Origin: Iningainema tapete BLCC-T55
GTDB lineage: Bacteria > Cyanobacteriota > Cyanobacteriia > Cyanobacteriales > Nostocaceae
Direction: 5' to 3'
Assembly (NCBI RefSeq): GCF_014698965.1
Contig: NZ_JACXAE010000064.1
Coordinates: 1-64,000 of the forward strand
Length of the DNA stretch: 64,000 nt
Below are positions 32,995 to 41,174 of this stretch, piece by piece. The number at the start of each line of letters is the position of its first letter. The stretch's first letter is position 1. A program made the translations under genes and the position numbers. The notes beneath the pieces are model-generated. The model did not search any database, had not been told where the DNA came from, and saw only the letters and a program-made list of their open reading frames with translations.

Positions 32995-35625
32995 TTAGCG
33001 CCAATTTCCCACCAAAACAAACCCAGACCAATAAAAAGGATGGTTGTACAGAGAAGATTTTAACAAAGATAGTTGACCATAGCGCAATGCTTCAGCTTTT
33101 GTAACGCCTAGTGTGGTATACTGATGGTAAAACTCAGTTATCAGTTGGGCAGTAGACAGATCTTGTACTGACCAAAGCGTTGCTAGAGTACTTCTGGCTC
33201 CAGAGCGCACAGCAATCCCTGCCAGTCCCAAAGCAGCCCGGTTATCGCCTTTGGCAGTCTGACAAGCGCTGAGAACCAAAAGTTCAATCGGTTGACGTTC
33301 GCGCACATTTGTGTTGTCCGCTTTTAGCAGTTGCTCAAAATCTTGGACGTTAATGCGATCATCCCAAGTGAGAAGAAACGTGTTTTCAGCTTTTGAGCTA
33401 AACTGACCGTGAGTTGCCAAATGAACAATGGAAAACGGTGAAGCCTCTACTCGACGTTGGAATTTAGCGCGAGTAAACTCTTGGTTGAGTAATGTCTTGA
33501 CGCGACATGTCGCGTCAAGACAAAGATCTGCAATTTGTTTAATTTCTTGTTGCACGCCTGGTAATGCCGAAAAGCCTTGACGTTTCTCTGATAAACCCCC
33601 AACTAATGTAGATACGCACTTGCGGACGTCTGTACAAATAGATGACGACTCAAAAAGTTGCAATCCAGGAGTCAAAGCAATGTTGTATTTTTCTACCAAA
33701 TACTGCTTGCCATCGTGAAGAACTGCCATTGGTAGACTGCGTAAGAAGTCATCAAGGACAAACACTAAGGTTTTTACAGAGTAACGTTCTAACTGATCTG
33801 CCACAGGACGTAACAACCAATCATAAACTTTTTGCGCTGGAGGTAAAACATCCGTTGGTAAAAAAACTGGGTTCAAAGAGGAGCGCAGTTCCTGAAATAC
33901 TTGATCGCGTTGTTGTGGCGAAATTTCCGCGCCGTAATGTTGCAAGGGTTGTCCCGCCAGGGAGACAATTACCTCCAAACGTCCATCAAGAACAATGGGA
34001 TAAATCACCGCTGCTTGCGCGTCAATCGCCTCAATTGGTTTGGGTTTATAAGTTAAGCAAGCTTCCCGAAAGAAATTTTCTAACTCTGCCAGTTGCAGCC
34101 CTTCAATTACAACTCTTGCCCGCTGAAGTCTTTGTTGCTTAGTTTCTTGGGGCAAACTATCTACATTTTGCAATAGCAATTGTACCAACTGGCGATACAC
34201 GGGTTCAACTTGTTCTCGGAAAGAAAACTGTACATCAGGACTGATTGCTACTAAATCTTGACGCAGAGATTGTAAAGTATTCACTGCCGAGTCGTAGGCA
34301 GCGATCGCTTCAAGTACTTTCTGTTGCGCTTTGTAAATTCTTCCTTCCTGCCACAGCCAAGTTGCCGCAATATCTGTTGCCCGAATCTCCTGCGCTAGAA
34401 CGAGTGCTTGTTGTGTGAGTGAGAGCGCTTCTTTTAATTGTTGGGTTTGCTCGTATAAATGCCCCAATTGCCCTAAAGCATAAGACTCTGCTCTGGGATC
34501 TTTCAATTCTCTCGCTTGTTGTACAGATTTGGCTAAGATCTGCCCTACTTCCCCATTGCCCCACAAACCCGGTTTCTTTGAGAAACCGGGTTTGTTCGTT
34601 TTCATCAAACTTTCTGCTAAATTAACTTGGGCATAAATAAGTGCACGACTAGAAGGAAGGTTTGTCATCTGCGTTTTAATTCGCGGAATTAGTGTCAGTA
34701 CTGCGCTACTCTGCTTGGTTTTAATTAAAAGGCTAAGTTGATTAAGTTGAGCTTGTAGTTGGGTGAGGGGATTCGTTTTTATATCTTGTGCTTGTTGATA
34801 AAATTTTAATGCTCCTTCAAAATCTGACTTTGCCAAAGCAGTATTTCCCAATCTAAACAGGGTTTCCCCCATATCAGATGCTGAATTGAGCCGTTGAGCG
34901 ATCGCTAAACTCTCCGACAAAACAGCTTGCGACTGTTGTAAATCTCCTACAACTTGCAGAGTCACCCCCAAACTCCGCAATCCCCTAGCTTTGAGCAACG
35001 AGTCAGGCAAGGCAGTAATGTCTTGACTTAATTGCAAAAGTGTGATTCTCGCTCTTCGATACAGTCCTAAGGTTTGTAGCGCTTGAGCTTGGTTAATTTG
35101 GCTAAGAACAATTCCTGTAGTATCTTTAAGGGAACGATAACGTGCCTCTGCTTGTTGCCAAGTAAGCATTGCAGTTTCCGCTTTACCTGTATTTAGCTCA
35201 ATACTGCCTTTAGTATTAAGAACTTGAGCATACAGCAAAGGATCTTTCACTGTTTGTAGGAGGTTGAAAGCTTGGGCGATCGCTTTTTGGGCTGCTTTCC
35301 ACCGTCCCATGTCTTGGTAAACAATCGCAAGATAGTTGTAGCTGGTGGCTGCCAAACGTTGATCTCCTTTTTGCTCAAATGCTTTGAGTGCCTGTTCCCA
35401 AACTTGTGCAGCTAGGGCAAACTTTTCTGCATCATAAAGTTGCTTACCAAGTTCTTGCAAAGTAACAGGAGAATTCGTAGTTTGTAATTGGTAATTCGTA
35501 ATTATATTTTTTGAAGAGATAGTTTTAAACTTAGAATTTAACCCGGCTGTGGCTGGTAGAACTGTTGTCACCAGTAAAAAAGTCAGCAGCACTAAGACTA
35601 GCTGTCGTTTCGCCCCCTGTTTCAA
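32995..35625 (-). CDS. TPR-CHAT caspase-like protease protein
   Basis: 876 aa with an N-terminal signal-like segment (RQLVLVLLTFLLVTTVLPAT). Residues about 55-440 are TPR units, e.g. RLAATSYNYLAIVYQDMGRW and SYALGQLGHLYEQTQQLKEA. Residues about 560-876 are a CHAT domain of the caspase/separase fold: catalytic His in VHLATHGQFSS (about 735) and Cys in LLVLSACQTAKGD (about 790), then LGLAGIAVRSGARSTLATLW. CHAT proteases are partners in signalling and conflict systems, with TPRs reading a signal or substrate. Two palindromic elements are inserted in frame: one encodes NKPGFSKKPGL in the TPR region, the other LCLDATCRVKTL in the CHAT domain. Export is plausible but unproven. Confidence 0.92.
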   Translation of the reverse strand: MKQGAKRQLVLVLLTFLLVTTVLPATAGLNSKFKTISSKNIITNYQLQTTNSPVTLQELGKQLYDAEKFALAAQVWEQALKAFEQKGDQRLAATSYNYLAIVYQDMGRWKAAQKAIAQAFNLLQTVKDPLLYAQVLNTKGSIELNTGKAETAMLTWQQAEARYRSLKDTTGIVLSQINQAQALQTLGLYRRARITLLQLSQDITALPDSLLKARGLRSLGVTLQVVGDLQQSQAVLSESLAIAQRLNSASDMGETLFRLGNTALAKSDFEGALKFYQQAQDIKTNPLTQLQAQLNQLSLLIKTKQSSAVLTLIPRIKTQMTNLPSSRALIYAQVNLAESLMKTNKPGFSKKPGLWGNGEVGQILAKSVQQARELKDPRAESYALGQLGHLYEQTQQLKEALSLTQQALVLAQEIRATDIAATWLWQEGRIYKAQQKVLEAIAAYDSAVNTLQSLRQDLVAISPDVQFSFREQVEPVYRQLVQLLLQNVDSLPQETKQQRLQRARVVIEGLQLAELENFFREACLTYKPKPIEAIDAQAAVIYPIVLDGRLEVIVSLAGQPLQHYGAEISPQQRDQVFQELRSSLNPVFLPTDVLPPAQKVYDWLLRPVADQLERYSVKTLVFVLDDFLRSLPMAVLHDGKQYLVEKYNIALTPGLQLFESSSICTDVRKCVSTLVGGLSEKRQGFSALPGVQQEIKQIADLCLDATCRVKTLLNQEFTRAKFQRRVEASPFSIVHLATHGQFSSKAENTFLLTWDDRINVQDFEQLLKADNTNVRERQPIELLVLSACQTAKGDNRAALGLAGIAVRSGARSTLATLWSVQDLSTAQLITEFYHQYTTLGVTKAEALRYGQLSLLKSSLYNHPFYWSGFVLVGNWR
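33493..33522. repeat. In-frame 30-bp perfect palindrome in the CHAT domain
   Basis: TGTCTTGACGCGACA is followed directly by its exact reverse complement. It encodes, on the minus strand, CLDATCRVKT between EIKQIADL and LLNQEFTRA. Confidence 0.85.
34565..34593. repeat. In-frame palindrome in the TPR part of the CHAT gene
   Basis: AAACCCGGTTTCT pairs with AGAAACCGGGTTT around TTG. It encodes NKPGFSKKPGL, a loop between ARALIYAQVNLAESLMK and the next TPR helix. Confidence 0.85.
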
Positions 35626-35678
35626 TTAAAAAATCTCTCCCATTCATTCCAACTTTCATTTAGCAGTTGATGCGATCG

Positions 35679-36296
35679 CTATTTCGCATCACCACCACGA
35701 ATTTTTGCTCTAAAATCCAGCATAGCTTCTAGAGGATCGGGCTGCATGACATACTCTGCTAGTAGCGCTAAATCCAAATCGGGCAACAACTCGCTTTTGG
35801 AGATTTGCTCATACTTGTCTCCTTGTAAGGAATAGATAGAAAACTGATTGTTGTGCCAGAACCAAACTTCTCTCACTCCTAAACGTTTGTAAACTTCTAA
35901 CTTGTCGATACCGCCACTAGTAAACACTACTTCAATGGCTAGATCGGGAAACTCCTTTTCAGTGCCAATGCAGTAACATTCATCGGGTTCTTTCCCACCT
36001 TTTTTCTCTTGCTTACGTAAAGTAGTTGAACCCAATGCCCAAAAACGTATTCGGTTTTCTTCAAAATAAACTTCTAACAACCTGCCAATATTTTTTTTAC
36101 TCACTTCATGACGACGTGAAGGCGACACAATTTCTAACACTCCTTCCAAATATGTAATCCGATACCCTGAACTATCACCTAACCTAGATAAAAACGCCTC
36201 GTATTGTTCCCAACTTACCCCTGTGACAATGTGTTGTTCCTCTGGATCGTCAGCTTGTAGCTGAATTTGAGTGATTTCTTCTAGTAAGCTCGTCAT
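35679..36296 (-). CDS. Uma2 family (DUF820) putative endonuclease
   Basis: 205 aa. Cyanobacterial Uma2 signatures: SWEQYEAFLSRLGDSSGYRI then TYLEGVLEIVSPSRRHE, the nuclease core GKEPDECYCIG with FPDLAIEVVFTSGGIDK, and YKRLGVREVWFW. The D...ExV pattern replaces the standard ExK lysine, as is common in this PD-(D/E)XK family. These genes are abundant in cyanobacteria and their role is unknown. It lies 53 bases upstream of the CHAT gene on the same strand. Confidence 0.9.
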   Translation of the reverse strand: MTSLLEEITQIQLQADDPEEQHIVTGVSWEQYEAFLSRLGDSSGYRITYLEGVLEIVSPSRRHEVSKKNIGRLLEVYFEENRIRFWALGSTTLRKQEKKGGKEPDECYCIGTEKEFPDLAIEVVFTSGGIDKLEVYKRLGVREVWFWHNNQFSIYSLQGDKYEQISKSELLPDLDLALLAEYVMQPDPLEAMLDFRAKIRGGDAK

Positions 36297-36339
36297 CTAC
36301 AAAAATCTCCATGCGAAAATTATGCACCACTACAGATAG

Positions 36340-36723
36340 CTAAACAACCGAGCCTTCTTTGCTCTCTAATGCCGACAGAACCTGATATTCCTTTGTATGA
36401 GCGGTACCGCTAGGTGGAGTACAATCGCGATTCACAAACTCTTCAAACAGTTCAAAAAAAGTATCAAGAGCCTTGCGCTCATCTTCAGAAAAGAACAGGA
36501 TGATGCTTGCCCAAGACTGACTCGTTTGAATATTGAACTTTTGCCGTATCCATTCGGGAAATTGCTTGAAATCCTCCTCTTGAGGTGTTAAAGAAGCATT
36601 TTCAGAGAATTTTGCTACATTGTAACCTGATAGAAATGCCTGTAAACACAGAATAGAATGTCTTCCCAGATACATGGAAGGGGCTTTCTTAATTTTCCTA
36701 ATTAGGATATGAAGATCGTGCAT
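36340..36723 (-). CDS. Probable immunity protein for the adjacent papain-fold toxin
   Basis: 127 aa, cytoplasmic, no signal. I do not recognise a named family, but the opening MHDLHILIRKIKKAPSMYLG followed by RHSILCLQAFLSGY is a pattern seen in small proteins that accompany polymorphic toxins. The rest is acidic and helical (ALDTFFELFEEFVNR), which suits a protein that caps a basic toxin. It starts 14 bases after the toxin gene stop, so the two are one transcript. The immunity role is inferred from size, order and spacing. Confidence 0.65.
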   Translation of the reverse strand: MHDLHILIRKIKKAPSMYLGRHSILCLQAFLSGYNVAKFSENASLTPQEEDFKQFPEWIRQKFNIQTSQSWASIILFFSEDERKALDTFFELFEEFVNRDCTPPSGTAHTKEYQVLSALESKEGSVV

Positions 36724-36737
36724 ATCTAGACCTCAAA

Positions 36738-37133
36738 TTAAAAGTCGAGTTCCGTAACATTAAAACTGCCACGTCCAAGCTCTACAGTGGGAGAGGTGAA
36801 ATTTTGCCACCACTCCTCCTTTGTAACACCATAGTGGTCAATGTTATCGAACACTATTTCCTGCCCATTGATGACAATTGAAATTCCCTCATGATGACCG
36901 TTCGTTGCAATTTGCTGCTCGCGTCGTAGATCGTAAATAACTGACCAAGGAAGATCCTGGTATTCTAAATCTACTTTAATTTGCTTTCCTGATATCCCCC
37001 TGGCAATCAAAAATTCCTTGATCGCTCTTGCACACTCCACCCATTGAAACAGTTGATAACGACTGGCAATTTCCTTAATCTGTTGCCGAATATCTGAGTC
37101 TTTATCCGTACTGTAATCTCCTCGTATAGTCAA
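36738..37133 (-). CDS. Papain-fold toxin domain protein
   Basis: 131 aa. The pattern fits the papain-fold toxin families of polymorphic toxin systems: nucleophile C34 in FQWVECARAIKEFLIARG, His at 80-81 in ATNGHHEGISIVING, and D96 in EIVFDNIDHYG. It is a free-standing cysteine peptidase or deamidase-like domain without delivery modules; the 10-kb neighbourhood holds a two-partner-secretion exoprotein that could once have carried it. The downstream gene is its probable antidote. Catalytic residue assignment is by eye. Confidence 0.72.
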   Translation of the reverse strand: MTIRGDYSTDKDSDIRQQIKEIASRYQLFQWVECARAIKEFLIARGISGKQIKVDLEYQDLPWSVIYDLRREQQIATNGHHEGISIVINGQEIVFDNIDHYGVTKEEWWQNFTSPTVELGRGSFNVTELDF

Positions 37134-37264
37134 AATATTAACTCATTTTATCAGATTTTGCGTAGTTGTGGAGTTGTTGCAGGAGTGAAAATTTCTAGTT
37201 ATAGGGCTTTACTTTTGTATTGTAATGTGCATCTTACTCAACCTGCTACTACTCGTGTTGAATC

Positions 37265-39946
37265 CTATTTCAATTTAGTACAATCAATTTTATCCATCAT
37301 AGAATTGTGGCTTTGTTGGGGAAGATGTGCTACTAATTCGATCTGCCCCTGTTGATTAATTATCCATCCTTGAGCTTCAATAATTGGTAATTGAGAATTT
37401 CCGGTTTTGTGCTTTTGTGTTGTTCTTGTCTCATGGGCTACACTATCACCAGCACTAGCACGAAGATCCTGCATCACGACAGTACCTCGTAGCGTTCCTC
37501 TTGGATCTTCTGGTAAGCCGCCGCGTCCGGTAAAAACAAGGCGAGCATCGCGATCGCTAGGACATCCTGCTCTAATTTGGTTTGAAGCGTCGGTGAGAGC
37601 GAATGGTAATTCAATTAATCCTCTAGAAGGGTCAGTATTTAAAATGTTGAGGTCGAGCCTGCCATTAATACCGTAGCTAGAAGAGGCTGTGATATCACTT
37701 TTGGGGGTGAGTCGATTTTGAAGATTTAGTCCATAAATGCCATTAGTAGTGATGTTAATGTTACCGCCTCTTCCTATAGAGGCAGTGGCGCTAATGTTGC
37801 TATTTTCTTTAGGAACGGCGACGATAAATCGAGCATTAATACTGATATTACCGCCATCGCCGGGAGACTGGTCTGTTGCCCTCGTTGTGATCAGGCTATT
37901 GTTCCTCAGCAGCAATAAATTCAGCCCCGCCAAGGTGATATTTCCACCATTCCCTGCTGAAGGGTTAGCGGATCTGATTATAGCGCGATCGCTCATCAAT
38001 AGCTGGGAAGTATTGATTGTTATGTTGCCAGCCGTCCCGGAACGAAAACTAGTAGTTGATATTTCTGCCCCATCACGTACTACTAGGCGGTCAGTTTCTA
38101 CAGTCAGATTTCCGGCTCTGCCGGTTGCGCTTGGGTTGAGTCTAGCGAATAAACCGCTATTAGACTGACCATATGCCGATGTACCAATTAATTCTACAAG
38201 CTTTGCCTTCACCGCCAAGGTTCCTCCTTCCCCATTGCCGAAATTACTAGTTGATACTTGTGCCCCATCTCGCACTATTAGGCGGTCAGTTTCTACGGTC
38301 AAATTTCCTGCCTTGCCCGTTGCACCTTGGGTGAGTCCAGCCAATAAACTGCTACTAAATTGACCATCTGCTGATGTACCAATTAGTTCGACAAGCTTCG
38401 CCTTCACCGCCAAGGTTCCTCCATCCCCATTGCCGAAAGTACTAGTTGATATTTGTGCCCCATTACGCACTACTAGGCGATCGGTTTCTACGATTAAATT
38501 TCCTGCCCTGCCTGTCGCTCCTGAGTTGAGTCTAGAGAATAAACCGCTTCTCAATCGACCGTCTGCCGATCTGCCCATCAGTTCCACCTGCTGGGCTTTT
38601 ACCGCCAAGGTTCCTCCATCCCCATTGCCAAAAACATTAGCTTCTATCTGTGCTCCACGGTTGAGAGTTAAAAAGCGAGTGTTGATATTTATGTTACCTC
38701 CATTCCTGAAGCTATTAGAATCTAATATATTGCTCGTAATTGCAGCTTGATTGCCAACAGAGATGGCATTGTTCGCTATCAACGTGATATTGCCAGAATT
38801 ACCAGCTCTTGAATTTGAACTGAGCAAGCCAGAGGGCGTCAGTATGATATTATTTCTAGAATCGAGCAAGATATCGCCACCCCTGCCCACATTACTACTG
38901 GTATTAATTGAGTTAACTTGAATGTTGCCAGTTGATAAGGCATTAGGGTGATACTGATTTGTTAACAACACCAGTGCATTGGGAGTGGTGACAGTAATGC
39001 TGCCAATGGTGATGTTTGCACTTGTTGCCGCAGAGGTGTTCTCCACAGGGGTTAAATTTGTGTAATTACTGCCACTAGTTCCTGGGGTTACTACAGCAGT
39101 GATACCTGCCCGAATATCTAAAGTTGGTCGAGCCGTGCCATTAATTACAAAAAATGTACCATCTGATAGATTGACATTAGCAAGTGTTGGTGTGGCAGTT
39201 GGGTTAATTGAATTTCCAGTTGTATCTGCACCTGTAATCGTGATTTGGTTGATATTTACCGCACCTCCTGCCAAAATATGCAGAGAATTGCCGGAGGATG
39301 TGTTGCTCCCTACTAAGGTTAAATCATTTCTTGCTAGCAGTTGACCTTGTAAATTCAACTCGTCACCAATCAAGTTTAAATCTTGCCCGACTGATAAAAT
39401 ACCTTCGCTGCGAATTTGGCTTTTGGGTTCAACAGATCCATACTGTAGACCCGGAGTCACATTAATCTTAAGTAGAGGTGGTGCTGTTGGGTTAGTGGCA
39501 CTGAATTGATAGTTGTCAAAAATTACGCTCTTTGCTGTAGTTGCGGCAAATGATCCAGCAACATCTAACTGAGCATTTGCGCCAAAGATAATGCCGTTGG
39601 GATTAATTAAAAATAGATTCGCCCTGCCAAGTACTCCTAATTTACCTAATATCTGTGAAGTGTTACTTCCTGTCACTCTCGTGAAGATGTTGGCAATGCC
39701 ATTAGGATTGGCAAAATACACTTGCTGTCCGTTATTAACGTTAAATTCAGTAAAACTATGGAATAATGTTGTATCTCTTATTGCCCCGCCTTCAATTAGG
39801 TTTCCTACACTAGAGGGCGTGACGCGAGAACTTTCTCCTCTTAAGCTGGTATCGGGTATGAGTTGAGCGTAAGCACGGAGCGGTAAGGCAGCGCTAAAAA
39901 ATAGTAAGATTACTAATCTTAATTGCCAATACAATTTTCTTGCCAC
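37265..39946 (-). CDS. Haemagglutinin-like two-partner-secretion exoprotein, second copy
   Basis: 893 aa. The signal peptide ends near AYAQ before LIPDTSLRGE. The TPS domain follows, with INPNGIIFGAN and TTLFHSFTEFNVNNGQQVYF, nearly the same as in the protein at 9471. The middle carries three to four 65-aa repeats of the form GRAGNLTVETDRLVVRDGAQ, then STSTFGNGDGGTLAVKAK and LVELIGTSADGQ. The C-terminal tail is AGCPSDRDARLVFTGRGG and EDPRGTLRGTVVMQDLRA. A surface-exposed beta-helix is expected. Lies upstream of, and in line with, the toxin pair, Uma2 and CHAT genes. The repeats differ in sequence from the first exoprotein but keep the 65-aa period. Confidence 0.88.
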   Translation of the reverse strand: MARKLYWQLRLVILLFFSAALPLRAYAQLIPDTSLRGESSRVTPSSVGNLIEGGAIRDTTLFHSFTEFNVNNGQQVYFANPNGIANIFTRVTGSNTSQILGKLGVLGRANLFLINPNGIIFGANAQLDVAGSFAATTAKSVIFDNYQFSATNPTAPPLLKINVTPGLQYGSVEPKSQIRSEGILSVGQDLNLIGDELNLQGQLLARNDLTLVGSNTSSGNSLHILAGGAVNINQITITGADTTGNSINPTATPTLANVNLSDGTFFVINGTARPTLDIRAGITAVVTPGTSGSNYTNLTPVENTSAATSANITIGSITVTTPNALVLLTNQYHPNALSTGNIQVNSINTSSNVGRGGDILLDSRNNIILTPSGLLSSNSRAGNSGNITLIANNAISVGNQAAITSNILDSNSFRNGGNININTRFLTLNRGAQIEANVFGNGDGGTLAVKAQQVELMGRSADGRLRSGLFSRLNSGATGRAGNLIVETDRLVVRNGAQISTSTFGNGDGGTLAVKAKLVELIGTSADGQFSSSLLAGLTQGATGKAGNLTVETDRLIVRDGAQVSTSNFGNGEGGTLAVKAKLVELIGTSAYGQSNSGLFARLNPSATGRAGNLTVETDRLVVRDGAEISTTSFRSGTAGNITINTSQLLMSDRAIIRSANPSAGNGGNITLAGLNLLLLRNNSLITTRATDQSPGDGGNISINARFIVAVPKENSNISATASIGRGGNINITTNGIYGLNLQNRLTPKSDITASSSYGINGRLDLNILNTDPSRGLIELPFALTDASNQIRAGCPSDRDARLVFTGRGGLPEDPRGTLRGTVVMQDLRASAGDSVAHETRTTQKHKTGNSQLPIIEAQGWIINQQGQIELVAHLPQQSHNSMMDKIDCTKLK

Positions 39947-39997
39947 AATTAGTTACCATCCTTTAATTAATTATCCTACTTTATATTTCAGAAAAAA

Positions 39998-40024
39998 CCT
40001 ACTTTTCCTACTTTTCCTACTTTT
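39998..40024. repeat. CCTACTTTT x3 tandem repeat
   Basis: Three exact 9-bp units, 48 bases upstream of the second exoprotein start. Single units recur at about 40447 and 40525 and two at 21781. Confidence 0.8.
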
Positions 40025-40181
40025 GTTATTTGAACATTGCATACATGTAAATTTCAACAACATCCTAGTTAAAATATTTTTGATGCTTACTTCCTGCTAC
40101 AGATAGATATTATTAATAAACTATTGGTGGATTTTACTGTTAATTTAACTTTGATATCATTTAGCAATGAAATTTAAACAA

Positions 40182-40209
40182 TATAGTAGTCCTAAATCGT
40201 TCGTAACAA
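40182..40209. mobile_element. Partial MITE end
   Basis: TATAGTAGTCCTAAATCGTT continues TCGTAACAA and closely matches the left end of the element at 20516. No matching right terminus was found nearby. Confidence 0.4.
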
Positions 40210-40827
40210 GTGCCTGTCAACCATTGAGGGTTGACTGTTAACCTGTTAAAACCTACCACTAGTTGTTTACAAATCTATTGATGAGTGCTATAAGTTGATA
40301 GAGTAGTGCTTATGTCTTAACTTTAATTAGCGTCGCCTTAACAATATTTTTCTCGTTAATCCTGATGTTCAGCTTGAAAAAACAGTAAATTATTCACTTC
40401 TGGCAAAATTATGTTTTACTTAAGAGGAAAACTGCCAAACTTACAAAACCTACTTTTTTGTCTGAGCAATCCAGTAAAAACAATAATAAATTGTTATTTT
40501 TTGTAAACATGACGGAATTAAAAATAACTTTTCCTACTTTTTTATCAAAAAATCTTTTTCTACGAAGGTATAGTTTAAGAAAATATTAAATATATAATAT
40601 AGAATAGTTAAAGATGAGATAATTTATAATTGAAAAAAAATAACATAAGGGTGTTAGAGTATTATAAAGTTAATAAATAAAGGTTGGCACTATATGAAAA
40701 ATCAAAATTAGAAGTTTCAATCAAAGCTAATTACAGCACAATTAAAGTCTTGAAAGTTTGATATGTTTCAAAAGCAAAGTAGAGAAATTATTTGCGTTTA
40801 GTTTATACAGTGCTAATATAGAATTAA

Positions 40828-40863
40828 TTTTTGAAATACACGTAGGTGGGCATTGCCCATCTT
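40828..40863. mobile_element. Fragment of the TTTGATTTTTGAA element
   Basis: TTTTTGAAATACACGTAGG is identical to the inverse of the right end of the MITE at 59109-59210. It continues into a GTGGGCATTGCCCAT palindrome instead of the rest of that element. Confidence 0.5.
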
Positions 40864-41174
40864 AAAGAAGCTGTTTATTAAAAAAAACAGGATAATATAA
40901 GTTAAGGTTGAATCAGAAAAATATAAGAAAAGCGGAGTAAAAAATAAATTTGGTTTTTTTACGAAAACCAAAAAGATAAATAAGTTAGCAAGGAGTTAGT
41001 TATGCAAAACAGATTATAGCTAACAGTGATAAGCCAATAGTAAAGTTGGTAAATTAGCAAGAGAAAGTTTTTATGAGCAATAGTAAAGGAGGAAACAAAG
41101 AAAATAATGAAGAATCTTGTCAAGAAAATTGATAAGTAGTGCAAATGAATGAGAAGTAAATAGAATGATGAAAT

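Larger units (their letters stand above)
39947..41174. other. 1.2-kb gene-free region with repeat debris
   Basis: Strongly AT-rich. It holds three tandem CCTACTTTT units (39998-40024), a partial MITE end (40182-40209), and a fragment of the element found at 59109 (40828-40846 and the following GTGGGCATTGCCCAT palindrome). Near the right end two very short frames with ribosome sites exist: one from 41073 (19 codons) and one from 41107 (10 codons, behind AAAGGAGG). No larger gene is supported on either strand. Confidence 0.6.

Noticed and set aside
37407-39866. Plus-strand frames of up to 143 aa opposite the second exoprotein
   Set aside because: Shadow frames of a strongly supported minus-strand gene; composition is Pro/Leu-rich without any motif.
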